Shown: positions 35,751-50,892 of the stretch, piece by piece
How positions within the stretch are numbered: position 1 is the first letter of the stretch
Layout of the letters: the number at the start of each line of letters is the position of its first letter
Source of the DNA: Podocnemis expansa
Taxonomy: Eukaryota > Chordata > Testudines > Podocnemididae
Assembly (NCBI GenBank): GCA_007922195.1
Contig: ML681963.1
Coordinates: 52,647,918-52,711,917, forward strand
Direction of reading: 5' to 3'
Length of the DNA stretch: 64,000 nt
Made by a program: the position numbers and the translations under genes
Notes under the pieces: generated by a model
Seen by the model: the letters and a program-made list of their open reading frames with translations, nothing else
What the model was told of the DNA's origin: nothing
Databases searched by the model: none

Positions 35751-36561
35751 CTCCCAGGACATGACCCTCTGGGACAAACACAGGTGCAGCAACTTCATAA
35801 GCTCTCAGTTAAAAATATATTAAGAAAAATAAAATAAACTCAAGAAAAAGGCTACAGGGTTTGTGGATCTCAGAGTGACATATATAAAGAAAATCAATGG
35901 TCAATATTTCACAACTTGCCACTCATGCTACACATACGAAGTAGTCTCTTGCACATTCAGGTGATATATTCATACATTCAAGCATTCATTTTGCATTCAT
36001 AACAGTTGCATGCACCTGGGGGAGGAAACATACACGGCAATTTGTAAAAATTTGGCCACAGATATTTTAGCAAGGGGAAATTCTTTGTGCAGTAGGGATC
36101 TTTTGAACAGATGGTAGATTAGAGGCACAAAATCAACAGGGGCACAACTCATGAGAAGGCCCATAAATCACAAGTTATGAAGTGAGGATGCTCTCCCACA
36201 CAATTTGCCAGTCCTATTTTGTTCCCCAGCACGGTGGCTGAAATCATGCTAGAATCTCCTCGGAACTCCCTGAGAATTAATTTGTTTTCTTCCAATTCAG
36301 AGCATCTTTTGGAAGTCTGATTACATTTTGTTTTCTTTCTTTTTGAAAGGAGTTTAATGCTTGTTGAAGGTGCCAGGTAAACAGTCCTAGAGGCTGGTGC
36401 TTGACTAAGAAGAAAACAACGAATACAGAATAGGCAGCTGTCAAGTTTCCTCATCAAAGTGTCTCAACTTTTAGCTGGAAGTAGTGAGAGGGCAGTCTCC
36501 TCCATGCTGTCTCAACTCCTTAGGAGTATAACTGTGGTTGCCAAGACACTAGTATCAACTC

Positions 36562-36574
36562 GGGGGGGGGGGGG
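36562..36574. repeat. Homopolymer run of 13 G
   Basis: An uninterrupted G run between 'tcaactc' and 'ttaatg'. Assembly length may be unreliable. Confidence 0.9.
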
Positions 36575-37247
36575 TTAATGTAGGTGACAGAAACAAGACT
36601 GATCTCATCTTCCCAAGCCCGTCATTAATCCAAGCCACTGAACAGCACTCAGCTTGCAATCTTTTCTCACTAGAGCTGACACCTGGACTGATCAGTGAGA
36701 TGTGAAATATTTCCCTCTCCACCCTGATCCAACCAGTCTTCCTTTGCTTGTTCAACTGATTCTCCTCCCCGCCCAGCTGTTCTCTCAGGCCCAGGCTAAG
36801 CGCTGTAGAGTTATTTTGATGGAGGCCAGTTTACGTCAACCTAACTGGGTCAGTGTATGCCAACATACTAATTCCATCTCACGAGGGTTGCAGGGCATAC
36901 ATCAGTGGAGTTAGAGTGCTGATAACGTACATCTACTGTTGACTGTCACCCAGGCTCTCAAGTTGGGCTGCTGCGTGGGCTCCTCACTGGTGGCAGGGAA
37001 GAGGCAAGGGCTTCAGGTTAGGGCAACTGGACTTCCAGCTGGGAGCGGCATAGAGGTGAGAGCATGTGGACACCACTCCCTGCTCTTCCTCAGTTGGTGG
37101 AGATGGTGACCGTGCACCATCACCAGAAGGATGGGTATGTGGACAGCAACTAGGCTTTCAGGGAAGATATGCCCTTAGTCTCTGAAACACTAGGAGAACA
37201 GTGGTCTAACTAACACTTCCACCTCTGTGTCTTAAACAGCAAGGCTA

Positions 37248-38134
<887 letters not shown>

Positions 38135-38302
38135 CTACACAATTAACTGCTACAAGTCACTATTGAGACCAAGAACATAGCAGGGTTGACAAAGAGGATT
38201 AGCCATTTATGTGGCTAATGGGACCATCCACAGTTACATTACAGAAGATATGCATATGGGATATAAACCCTCATGCTTCAGGACATAAGCCAAACTCTAA
38301 CT

Positions 38303-39646
38303 CAGGGGTCTCAAACTCAAATCACCTCGAGGGCTGCACCACTGAAACCTTTTCATGCAACAATACCAAAGTATAGTAAAAAATGAAGAGTAATATAGTG
38401 TGCTAGTAAAAGTCAATTTATTAACTGTTTTGAAATGGTAACATGAAAAGTCTGTGCTAATTCTGACAGTCTTTCCAAAGCCAAAACACATATTTACTTT
38501 TAGAATTACTTCCATTCAAGATGGCAAAATCATCAGAAAGACAAAGAGTAAACAAATAAACACACTTAAAATTTTACATCGATTACAGTGATTCCTGATC
38601 TTTTTTGATTTGAGGGCCAAAAATATACTTTTTAAAACCCTGAAGGACCACCAGTTAATTTAATTAAAATTAAATTAAAATGTTAATTATTTGAATTCAA
38701 ATGGGTTTAATCTAAATAAATTAGTTTAATTTATTATAATTGAATTAAATTTAAATGAAATTATTTTTTAAAAAGGTTTTAGATTTTTAAAGAAAATTAA
38801 ATTGTTTTAAAAGTTTTTTCTTAAAAAAAGGGGGGCTACATGTATCCCCAAGCCAGGAGGGGGGGGGAGAGTAGCACCCTGGGATGGGACAGCAAATGGG
38901 TTGTGCACAGCCCCCCCACAGGACCATAACTAAGCACCCCCTGCCTGGCCCTGGGGCAGCACTGGGGCTGGTGGAAGGGAAGACACCCCCCAGCTGCCTA
39001 AATTAGGCTGCACCAGGGGCTGGTGGGGAAAAGACTCCCTGCCCACCCGAATTTGGCTGCGCTGGGGCTGGCGGTGCAGACGGCGCAGAAAACACCCCGC
39101 ATCTGCCTGAATTTGGCTGTGCTGGTGCTGGTGCTGGGAAAAACACCCCAACCCTCCCAAAATTGGCTGTGCTGGGGTGAGTGGAAGAGAAAACACCCCC
39201 TCGCCTGCCCACCTGGGCCTGGCTGCACTGGCGTCGGTAGCAGGGAAAGCCCTGGGGCCACATTGTGGCCAGTGGTGGGGCTTTGTGGTGCTCCCTCGGA
39301 ACAAAGCCCACCCTCCAAGAGCACTCCCTACATGCCCAAGCCTCCCCCTTTGAGCCTCCCTTTCTGCCCCCAGCCTTCTCTGAATGACCCAGCCTGCTCC
39401 AGTTGCTTGACCAGCTGCTGCATGAATGGGGCGGCTCCCAGGCGGCAGTTCAGCTTCTCCCCGGCAGTGGTTGATGATGTGGGGGGGAAGCAATGCTGTT
39501 TGGCACGCCCTGCCCTAAGAGCGCTGCTGATGTAGAGTCTTGGCACTTGAAAACCCCAAGGGTTGAAGAGGTGGGAGCCCCAGGATTCCAGAGGTTAACA
39601 GGGGCCACAGGAGGCACCTCCATGGGCTGTGAGTTTGAGACCCCTA
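38303..39646. mobile_element. Non-autonomous hAT-like element E (1.34 kb)
   Basis: The ends are CAGGGGTCTCAAACTC and GAGTTTGAGACCCCTA. A perfect 8-bp duplication, ctctaact, flanks it (38,295-38,302 and 39,647-39,654), the best of the six. The left part is A/T-rich (38,640-38,820) and the right part holds a ~53-bp tandem repeat. No transposase reading frame was seen; the 187-codon minus-strand frame through it is minisatellite. Confidence 0.87.
38934..39250. repeat. Minisatellite, about six units of roughly 50-58 bp
   Basis: Units share 'ctgaatttggctgtgctgg' and 'gggaaaaacaccccc' words, for example at 38,995, 39,050, 39,110 and 39,160. It lies wholly inside hAT element E and explains the overlapping open frames there. 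Confidence 0.75.
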
Positions 39647-39654
39647 CTCTAACT

Positions 39655-39905
39655 GATGGGCATCAGGAAAAAACTTCCCTTACGGTCAGATATGCCCTTT
39701 TCATAGCATCTGGCACCAGTCACATTCAGAGACAGCATACTGGACTACATGGTCTGATGCAGGTTGACACTTCCCTATATTATTGTATTTCAGATACCTT
39801 TTGGTAGCTGGGTGGAATTTAATGGCCTGTGATATGCAAGAGGTCAGGCTGAATGACCTAATGGTCCCTCATGGGCTTAAACTCTATAGCATCTCTGAAC
39901 ATTTG
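39655..39905 (+). mobile_element. CR1 LINE, 3' end fragment
   Basis: The phrases 'tactggactacatggtctga' and, further on, 'gaggtcaggctgaatgacct', 'aatggtccctcatgggct' and 'aaactctata' are CR1 3' UTR wording in plus orientation, opposite to the other CR1 pieces here. Confidence 0.65.
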
Positions 39906-40678
39906 GGCAGCCTGAGTTTCAAAGAAACTAGGAAGCTGACATTGAGGAATGCATTTTAATCAGAAAAGTGGCCCCAGAGACTGCCATATTTATTCTCTTC
40001 CAGTGACTTAAGATTTGTTTAAAAGTCCAAATATATATTCTAGGAAGGTGCCCAAGGTTTGGCTGAAGTGCCAAACTTCTCCACTAACTCGGGAGTGCCT
40101 TGATCCAACATTTAGTTATCACTTGTGTAATGAGGTTCCAGCCACAAAGCTCAGATCAGAAATTCTTGACATTTCTGTCTGGCAACTCAAACTCCTTAAT
40201 GTTTCAAACTCAGCATCAGATTTGAGAACTGAGCTGGGTTCTTTCTGCCTATCAAGATTATGCAATTAGAATTTAACTGACAATGCCATTGATGGGAGCC
40301 AGTTCATATTCCCGGAACAGACTGAGCCCTGAAAAGCTAACAAGAGCAAAAACTGGCTTCTGACAGTGAAGCACCTCCAGACAAAAAGGTTTGCTACAAG
40401 TGCCATTTGGAAGGAGTCCTTTTTCTGCACTTAAGAGGAGAAAAAGACCTTTCACAAAGGAAAGATCTAAAACACGGCAGTTGCATCAGAACAGACAGGA
40501 GGACTGGCAGAGTCACTTACTTCATTTACCAAAAGCATTTTGATTTACAGCTCTACACAGTTTGTCCTTGTAAACTTGGCATTTGTGTCAGATTGGAAGC
40601 TAAGGTTTGATTTTAAAGTAGGATTTTTTGTTTTTGTTTTTAAATGCAAACTTCAGCGTACCTGACACTATGGCACTA

Positions 40679-42272
<1,594 letters not shown>

Positions 42273-44074
42273 TTAACAGAACCAGGTCTACTCCAGGTGC
42301 CCTCTGCAGGTGGGGATTCTGCACTAGAGCCCTGTTTCAGAGCTGGGCTGTGATGGACTGTGCACACCTCCCAGATCCAACACACTCCAAATTTTGAGAT
42401 TTCTGAATTCAGATTCAAACCCAGAGCTGTGGCTCATCTCTGATAAACACCAGATCCTCAGCTGGTATAAACTGGTGCAGCAATACGGAAGCTGATGGCA
42501 TTATGCACCAGCTTGCATTTTATACAGTGCCTAGAATACTAAAAATATCACCAAGTCCTCTACCATTTTAACAAGAGTTGCAGGACTAAATAAGAATGCT
42601 ACTTTGTATTGATATCCTATAGCACCAAGAACCTCAAAAGGCTTCCTGAGCATTCATTCATTAATTAAGCTGTGTGACACCCTGGGATTATATAATACAG
42701 GGAATTGTATAATTAAATTGTGGCAGGACTACATTTAGATTAGCAGGAAAAAGGGAAAAATGGTTTTCATATGACAGGTGCAATTAGATGGAACCAACAA
42801 AGTGGGGCAATACAGGCAGTTTGTTCCCAGTGATGAGCTATAATGCAGATGGCTCTTGCATGGTCACTGCTAAGGAGCTCACAGTAGTGGCCAGAGGGAA
42901 TGATCAGTTGGCCACCTCAGTGTCCAATAAAGAGAAATGCCAGAGATTCTATTAACACTTTCCATTCCAAGACTTGTGGGCATAATTCCCTACCATGAGT
43001 TAAGAGAAGACACCTGGCTTGAATGGGGTATGTGGATTCCTCTTGATTTCTCCTGTACCCGTCCAGGTCAATGCATAGTTTCCAATTGACTGAGCAAAAA
43101 TGACACTCATCCACATTTTTCCTGACTGGGGCCTGCTTCTTCCATGGGTCAGATTCTGGAAGCATCATGCTCAAGGGTTTAGCCAATCCAAATGTAGCTC
43201 CAGAACCCCTCTCAGCTTCCAGGAGGAATAGGTCACCAAGAAACAAATGCATTCTGACCAGCCTCCATCCTTACCACTAAGCTTCACAAAGGGATCTGCT
43301 CATTACCACAAAAATAACATTTTACACATAGAATTGCAGGCTGGGGGACTTGCTGCTCTAGTCCACTGTATCACACCTAAATAAGTGCAAGAAAAGCTTC
43401 TATTGACAAACAGGATGTAGGGAAAGGGTGGAACATGTCTCCATTCCTTGACTACCTTAAGCATAATGGGTCATTAGAGGCAAAAATGCCCCCTGACAAC
43501 TGAGTGCCGCAGTGGGGAGAACCCTTCCTGGATGTACAAGTCTGTCTCCACTGGTTTCTGGGAACCCATCATGTGATGCAGAAATCTGAAGTGCGGTGGG
43601 CTAGAGGCACTGGAAGTGACTGAACTGGGCAAGCACGGACAGAGAGAGCATGGAGAATTTGGAAACGGGGGGGTGCTCCTCGGGGAGAGAGCATCATAGA
43701 TGCAGAAGCTGGCCAGCCAGATAAGATGGCAGCCAATTGCTTTGGACTGTCAAGTCACAGGTTATAACTCACCGCTCACCTGTCTAGACTAGTGTAGGAT
43801 GATGAATGGGAATGGCTAGCTTGTAAAGCATTAATAGAACAGCCAGCACAGTCACACTGCACAAAGTCACCCCAGGCTTGAGAGGTGGAAGAAGGTAACA
43901 GGACTTTTAGGGCCTGCTGCTTTGGGGATGGACCCTTGAGCCCAACAATTGCACCCTTAGGTGTTTTTTTAAAAAAATGGTTGACAGAGAATTTATTACT
44001 GGAATGACCACCTCTAGAGAAAGAGCCTCTTCTGCTCAGCCACTGCACAGGCATGCTCAGTTCATCTTACAAAA

Positions 44075-44200
44075 GAGGGCTGTGAAATTGAAGCACAAAG
44101 ATTTCCCCAAGGTCACCCAGACTCAGAGCCAGGAATAGAACCTCAGTTCCCTGAGTGTCATGGTGGAGTTCTAGCCATTACATTACTGCTACCTCCTTAA
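44075..44200 (-). repeat. MIR-like SINE fragment
   Basis: Contains 'ccccaaggtcacccagac', 'agagccaggaatagaacctc' and 'tctagccattac' in reverse MIR order. Confidence 0.55.
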
Positions 44201-45455
44201 AGCCTGCCTGGGATGGGACCCCCTTTTGAGGTGAGAGACATATCTGGTCCTCCTCCTAAACTGAGATGAGGGCCCCATTGTGCTAGGTGCTGTACAAACA
44301 TGCAAAAAGAAACAGGAGTAAAGAGGATAAAAACTACACAGACCAAGCATGCAACAAGAGTATTTATCACCAGCCTACAGAAGGGGAACTAAAATATAAA
44401 AAGGTGATGTGACTTGTGCAAGGTTCCAGAGGGAGTCTGGCACAGCAAGTCACAGCCCAGTATTTAAACCCACATGGTCAACCTTTCTCTTATTCACACT
44501 ACAGCCAAGGGTTGCAAAAATCAAAGCCAGTCAGGAGCTTGGCTATTTTATGATACAGGCCCCGCTGACTGTTGTTGAACAAAGACACCCATCTCATTTC
44601 ATTTCACACAGGCATGCTGCTGATGGCATGGCTTTCCATACCAAGAGATGGAAGGTGCTTTTATCTGATTACCAGGGCTTGATCCACCCAGTGCTCCAGT
44701 CTGGGAAGTAATTAAGCAGCACCTAGCATAAGCTGCTCTTGCTAATACACAGGAGTAATTCCACACGCAGCTATTAGCAGAATCAGGCATGTCCCTGTTG
44801 AAATGATAATCGTACCTACGCCACTTCAGCAAGCTAAGGAGTTTGATGAATCCAGCTAGAAGACTGGGTGTCTAGACACACTGCCATGCTGAATATCAAT
44901 TTCTTTCAGAGGTGAAAGAAGATGGTTCTGGTAATTTGTATAATTCTTACCTTGTTAGCTATCATTTTGTAATCACTTTTTCTTCTGTGTGCATTACATC
45001 CATTCAATGTGATTGTTAAGAGGTACTCTCTAAGCCCATAGCCTTCCCCTGTCATCCACCTCATTCCATCTGCCTCTTTGAGTCAAAGAGGAAGAGCAGA
45101 GGCAAGAAGATGGTGGCATTTAGGGACTTCCCTAAAGAAAGAACGCTCAAAAGTGACAATCTCTGGGGCTGATCCAAAGCTGAATGAAGTTGACAAAGGT
45201 GCATCCACACACGCAACACTATACCTAATGGACTGAAGATAAAAAATTCTTTACCATCGTATTACACAGACTACAGTGAGAGATCATGCCACACACTCTC
45301 ACAGAAACTTAGAACCCACCTGATCAGCATCTTGTACAGCAAACAGAAGAAAATTAGACAAACTCTTAAAACTAGAATCTCATTCAAAACCCAATCTACA
45401 ACACTTTTCTCTGCATGGCTGGACTTCACAAAAAAGAGAAAAGCCATCTACAACA

Positions 45456-45972
45456 CATATTTTGCTTTCCTACAGAAGAAGACAGACAACAAACTGTCTA
45501 AATACCACAAAGGACAACAAGAGTGATACCTTCAACCCACCCAACAACGTCAATCTTTTGTGCTACATGCTTACTCCAGCAGAAGAATCTGTGCTATCTC
45601 AGGGACCTTCCTTCTGCCCCACGACCCCCACACACAAGATAAAAATTCTGCGGTGACTTGGAGAACTACTTTTCCCGTCTCAGACTCAAGGAATATTTCC
45701 ACCACACAAACTATCTATGCAGTGTTCTAAAGATACCTTCCTCCAAACACTGCAAAAAGAAATATTCTTTGGGGACTCCTCCTCATGGTCAGAAGTACAG
45801 ACTACACTTCTACACTGACTATTTCCACCATCATGCAAAGGCTGCAGTCATGGACAAACAACATCCCTTACACCATAACCTCAGTCCTGCAGAAAGCAAA
45901 TGCCATCCTCACCCTCAGAATCAACTCTGACATTATTATTAAGGAGGCTGACAAAGGAGGTGCTGTCGTCAT
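45456..45972 (+). pseudogene. PLE-2 reverse transcriptase, N-terminal part
   Basis: Encodes in two frames the blocks LSQGPSFCPTTP (45,598), a Phe/Leu-rich helix region (45,660-45,720) and KEADKGGAVVII (45,940). The ADKGG word is a hallmark of PLE reverse transcriptases. It is interrupted at GGAVVII by the CR1 insertion. Confidence 0.72.
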
Positions 45973-46135
45973 CATAGAATCATAGGGCTGGAAGGGATCT
46001 CATGAGATCATCTAGTCCAACCCCCTGCCAGAGGCAGGACCACTCCCACTAAACCGTCCCAGTCATGGTTTTGTCCAGCCAGGCCTTAAACACCTCCAAA
46101 GATGGAGATGCCACCACCTCCCTAGGCAGCTCATT

Positions 46136-46853
46136 TCAATGCTGCACCACTCGCCTAGTAAAAAAGTTTTTTCTAATATCCAGCCTCGATCTCCCTAACT
46201 GTAACTTGAGGCCATTGCTCCTCGTTCTGTCTTCTGTTATTACCGAGAACAGTCGAGCTCCATCCTCCTTGGAGCATCCCTTCAAGTAGCTGAAGGTTGC
46301 TATCAAATCCCCCCTCAGTCTTCTCTTCTGCAGACTAAATAAGTCTAATGCTTTCAGTCTTTCCTCATAGGGCTTGTGCTCCAGCCCTTTAATCATTTTG
46401 GTTGCACCTCCGCTGAACTCTCTCTAGCATGTCCCTGTCCTTTTTGTAGTGGGGAGTCCAAAACTGAACACACTATTCTAGATGTGGCCTCACCAGTGCA
46501 GAATAGAAGGGAATGATCACATCCCTTGATCTGTTGGTAACACTTCGTTTGATGCAGCCCAGTATGCCATTAGCCTTTTTGGCTGCAAGAGCACACTGCT
46601 GACTCATATCTAGCTTCCCATCCACCATGACCCCCAGGTCCTTCTCTATAGTGCTGCTACTTAGCTGAATGTTCCCCAGCCTGTAGCAGTGCGTGGGGTT
46701 TTCCCGTCCCAAGTGCAGGATTTTACACTTGTCTTTATTGAACCTCATAAGATTTCTGTTGGCCCACTGTTCCAATTTATCTAGATCTCCCTGGATCCTG
46801 TCCTTGCCCTCCAACGTGTCCACTGTTCCCCCCCAGCTTGGTGTCATCTGCAA
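46136..46853 (-). pseudogene. CR1 RT C-terminal region, frameshifted
   Basis: Two open segments (46,473-46,853 and 46,136-46,396) give FNKDKCKILHLGREN, KDLGVMVDGKLDMSQQC and, after the breaks, [20 protein letters not shown] and [14 protein letters not shown]. These are the CR1 regions after the RT palm. They are separated from the main frame by a 1-base shift and from each other by a stop and a shift. Confidence 0.85.
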
Positions 46854-48408
46854 ACCTACTGAGAATGCAGTCTATTCCATCATCCAAATCATTGATGAAA
46901 ATGTTGAACAGAACTGGCCCCAGGACTGACCCCTGGGGCACACCACTCGTGACTGGTTGCCAGCTAGACATGGAACCATTGATTCCTACACGCTGAAACC
47001 GTTGATCTAGCCAGTTTTCTATCCACCCTATAGTCCACCTATCCAACCCATACTTCCTTAATTTGCCAATGAGAATGCTGTGGGAAACTGTATCAAAAGC
47101 CTTGCTAAAATCAAGGTATATCACGTCAACGGTTCTTCCTGCATCCAGAAAACCAGTCATCTGATCATAGAAGGAAATGAGATTGGTCAGGCATGATTTA
47201 CCCTTGGTAAATCCATGCTGACTGTTCCTGATCACTTTATTTTCCTCTAAGTGTTTTAGGATGGATTCTTTGAGAACTTGCTCCATAATTTTTCCAGGGA
47301 TTGAGGAGAGGCTGACAGGTCTGTAATTCCCCAGATCCTCCTTTTTCCCTTTCTTGAAAATAGGCACTCTATTTGCTTTTTTCCAATCCTCTGGCACCTC
47401 CCCCATTCTCCATGAGTTTTGAAAGATAATGGCCAGCGGTGCTGCTATCTTATCAGCCAATTCCCTTAGCACCCTTGGATGCAGTTCGTCCGGCCCTATG
47501 GACTTGTGCACATCCAGCTTCTTTAAGCAGTCCCTAACCTGACCTTCCGTCACCAAGGGCCTCTCTTCTTTTCTCCAATCTGCCATACGCATGGTAGTGG
47601 GCTGGAAGCTGACCCTGCCTGTGAAAACTGAAGCAAAAAAAGCATTGAGCACTTCAGCTTTTCCCTCATCCTCTGTCACGAGGATGACTGCCCCATTCAG
47701 TAAGGGACCTACACCATCCCTGATCCTCTTCTTGTTATTAACATACTTGTAGAACCCCTTCCTGTTATCCTTTACATCCCTCGCTAGCCGCAGCTCCATT
47801 TGTCCTTTGGCCTTTCTGATTTTATCCCTGCAGTCCCTAGCAATATCTTTATAGGCCTCCTTAGTCATCCGACCAAGCTTCCACTTCCTGTAAGCTTCCT
47901 TTTTATGTTTAAGCTCAGAGCAGAGTTCTCTGCTAAGCCATTTTGGGTGCCTAACATGTTTGCTGTTCTTTCTCCTAATTGGAATGGCAACTTCCTGTGC
48001 CCTTAGCAGAGTTTCTTTAAAATATAACCAACTCTCTTGGACTCCTTTCCCCTTCAGATTAGCTTCCCAAGGGATCCTGCCCATCAGTTCCCTGAGGGAG
48101 CCAAAATCTGTGTTTTTGAAGTCCAGGGTTTGTGTTTTGCTTCTTTCCTTCCTTCCTTTAATCAGGATCCTGAACTCAACCATGTCACGGTCACTACTGC
48201 CTAGTTTGCCATTTACCTCTACCTCCCTGATCAATTCTTCCCTGTTTGTGAGCAGCAAGTTGAGAGGTGCAAGGTCCCTAGTTGGTTCCTCCAGCATTTG
48301 TACCAGAAAGTTGTCCCCAACACTCTCTAAAAACTTCCTGGATTGCTCATGCACTGCTGTATTGGCCTCCCAGCAGATGTCAGGGTAATTGAAGTCCCCC
48401 ATGAGCAC
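46777..48408 (-). pseudogene. CR1 endonuclease end and reverse transcriptase
   Basis: The frame is open for 543 codons. It contains the EN terminus [12 protein letters not shown] boxes [60 protein letters not shown] and the catalytic FADDTKLGG. The frame breaks at a C run near 46,830, where the following [10 protein letters not shown] is in another frame. A stop falls in the HLE-CVQFW box at 46,473 and a further shift lies near 46,400, so the enzyme is not expressed whole. Divergence looks modest compared with the other CR1 pieces, suggesting a younger copy. Confidence 0.88.
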
Positions 48409-48527
48409 TAGGGCCTGTCATCTAGAAGCTTCTGCTAGTTGTCATAATAAATCGGATTACAATCAAGAGGCTAACAAACAACCCTCCAACACAATGTTCT
48501 GAAAATGACTTTTCTCTGACCCACTGA

Positions 48528-48632
48528 TGTGGTGTTTTGGACTACCTAAGGTCATTGGGGTTACCATAGTGATAAATGGGAGAGTCGTTTAGGTGCTAGG
48601 AAAACCTGTCTGTCTCCTCTCTCTCTCTCAGT
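48528..48632 (+). repeat. Inverted partial LTR copy
   Basis: 105 bp matching bases 50,974-51,078 in reverse complement with only a few differences (for example 'ctaaggtcattggggttacc' against 'ctagggtcattggggttgcc'). It runs from the TG terminus to 'ctctctctcagtt' and then joins pol. Confidence 0.88.
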
Positions 48633-49797
48633 TATTCTGAGGTAGCGGAGCATCCACAATAGCCTTAACCTTGGCTGGAGACTTATGGAGACCATAAGCA
48701 TCAATTATATGTCCTAAATATTCAACTGAGGGCTGGAAAAACTTACGTTTGTCTCTGTGAACACGCAGACCATACTCTTCCAGTCTTTGCAGAGTAGCTT
48801 TCAAGTTCGTAAGGTGTTCCTCCTCATTTTTGCCCATGACCAGGATGTCATCCACATAGCACTGTACTCCTGATAAACCACTCAAAATCTGATCCATTGT
48901 CCTTTGGAACAAAGCTGGGGCTGAAGTAATGCCGAAAGGTAAACGACATTATCTGTACAACCCCTCATGTGTTACGATTGTCAACAATTCTTGAGATTCT
49001 TCTTCAACATGCATCTGTAAGTACGCTTGACTCAAATCAATCTTGCTAAACTTTTGTCCTCCAGCCAAACCTGCAAAGATGTCCTCAATGCGGGAAAGAG
49101 GATATTGTTCTGCACATAACACTAGGTTGACAGTGACCTTGAAATCTCCACAAATCCAAATGGAGCCATCCTTCTTCACTATTGGGACAATGGGTGTTGC
49201 CCACTGGCTGTGAGTAACTGGCACCAAGACTCCCTCTTTGACTAACCGCTCCAAGTTTTCTTCCACCTTGGGTCTGATGGCAAATGGCACCATCCTGGCC
49301 TTCAAACATTTTGGCTGGCAATCAGGCTTTATATTTAATTTCACAGTGATTCCCTTCATACTGCCGAATTCTTCACCAAAAACAGCAGCATGTTTCGTTA
49401 GTACCGCTCCTAGATTCATTTCTTCTTTAGTCAATTGATGCACTTGTGACCAATCGAGTTGGATTCTCCTAATCCAAGATCTTCCCATTAGGGCTGGGTA
49501 ATTCCCCTTTACCACAAACAGTGGTAGATTTATGGTCTGTCCATTGAGTTCTACTTTCACATCAATAGTACCCAACAGGGGAACAGTCTCTTCAGTATAT
49601 GTCTTCAAAACGACTACTGTCGGCTTAAGTGGCAGATGTCTAAAGTCCTTCTCATACACAAGGTTAGAAACTAATGAAACTGCTGCGCCAGTGTCCAGTT
49701 CCATGCGTGTAGGTTTGCCTTCCAACACAGGTGTTACCCAGAATTTACGTGGGCCAGCTGTTATAGACAAAACACGGAGGGAATCTTCATCTTCCAA
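48633..49797 (-). pseudogene. Gypsy protease and reverse transcriptase, truncated
   Basis: Starts with an aspartic protease (LDTGAAVSLV) and continues into RT with CGDFKVTVN, KIDLSQAYLQM and, after a stop near 48,940, GITSAPALFQ and the catalytic YVDDILV. The segment VEYLGHIIDAYGLHKSPAKV follows, then the frame ends at the junction with the inverted LTR. RNase H and integrase are missing. Per the rules of this exercise no repaired protein is given. Confidence 0.83.
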
Positions 49798-49860
49798 TTG
49801 GGTGTCACTATGATCACCTGTATTCTGCTCTACTGCATGCAGAATTTCCCTCTTAGTCCG

Positions 49861-50604
49861 CTAAACCAACGGCCCATTTTTCTCAGGTCTGCCTCTTCTG
49901 TTTGGCTCACCCTTCCTTTGTTTGCAGGCACGTTCAATGTGCCCTCTCTTACCACATTGTTGACACAGTAGTTCCTTAAATCGGCACTCAGATGCGAGGT
50001 GGTCCTGCTTCCCACACCGGTAACATTCTTGTCTCCCCAGTGCCCTGGGGGCAGGCTGTAGGGATACTTTACGGACACTGACCCCGATCTGTTGCATGTC
50101 TTGGGTGACGCGTTCCATGGAGACTGCAATTTCCACAGCCTTCTGCAAGGTGAGTTGACCTTCAGTCAATAGGCGTTTTCGTGTTGATTCACTGTGCAAG
50201 CCACACACCAGCCTGTCACACAGCATTTCCTCTAACAGGTTCTTGAAGTCACAGTGTGCTGCCAGCTTCCGCAGAGCTGCTACAAATTGTACAACTGATT
50301 CACCTTCCTCTTGGTTCCTTTGGTAGAACCTATACCTCTCGGCAGTTACTAGTGGCTTTGGGGAAAAATGTGCTCCCAGAACTTCCACTAGGTCCCCATA
50401 AGGTTTCTGCTCTGGCTTCTCCGAATAAAGCAAATCACATAGCAAATTATAAGTCTTAACTCCAATGACCGTTAGAAAAACTGGTACCTTCTTCTCATCA
50501 GTTATGTCGTTTGCTATTACAAAATTTTGAAATGGGGCTGTATATGTCTGCCAGGAAGCTGCCGAATGATCATATGCTTCAAAGGTTGTAGTGAGTAAAG
50601 CCAT
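49861..50604 (-). pseudogene. Gypsy gag-like frame
   Basis: A 247-codon frame with a capsid-like helical region (WQTYTAPFQNFV, FYQRNQEEGESVVQFVAAL) and two zinc knuckles, CYRCGKQDHLASEC and CQQCGKRGHIERAC, near the C-terminus. In the family gag packages the RNA genome. The frame itself is open, but the following protease-polymerase is separated by a stop at 49,861; whether that stop was a natural gag-pol boundary cannot be told from one copy. Confidence 0.82.
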
Positions 50605-50892
50605 GATGCCCTCTTGTGGTTATTGTTTGTCTCTCCTCTTAACAGCAGGCAGATCAGCTTTCAGAATAGCCAGCCAGCCTTATCTCTTCCTTGTGCTTAA
50701 CAACAGGCAGATCAGCTTTCAGAATAGTCAGCTAGCCCTTAGGCAAACAGATCAGCTTTCACAGCTACAACCCAACCCCCATGCAAGCAGTAAAATAAAG
50801 TTTTGCTTCTTACATTGTATTCTGGTTTTCCAGAGTTGCCAGGATTGTTGAGGATAGCCACTCCATCACATATCCCATCCTCTGTCGCCAGA

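Larger units (their letters stand above)
45973..48440 (-). mobile_element. CR1 LINE, 5'-truncated, about 2.4 kb
   Basis: On the minus strand it begins in the last part of the APE endonuclease ([13 protein letters not shown]), passes through the linker and a full reverse transcriptase, and ends with a CR1 3' UTR and 'ctatgattctatgatg' terminus at 45,973. ORF1 and most of the endonuclease are missing, which is normal 5' truncation. It is inserted in PLE-2; the sequences beside it, 'gctgtcgtcatca' and 'gctagttgtcata', may be a diverged target duplication. Confidence 0.9.

Noticed and set aside
38930..39546. Open frames of 187 and 170 codons
   Set aside because: They are produced by the ~53-bp minisatellite in hAT-like element E, whose unit length leaves several frames open.
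46777..48408. A possible functional reverse transcriptase gene (543 codons)
   Set aside because: It is the RT of a CR1 LINE without ORF1 and with a frameshift and stop at the C-terminus, so it is annotated as a dead transposon.
48628..50604. A domesticated gag/protease gene, since gag is open
   Set aside because: It has an adjoining LTR, truncated pol with stops and a target duplication, so it is an ordinary though rearranged retrotransposon. A single open gag is not evidence of domestication.
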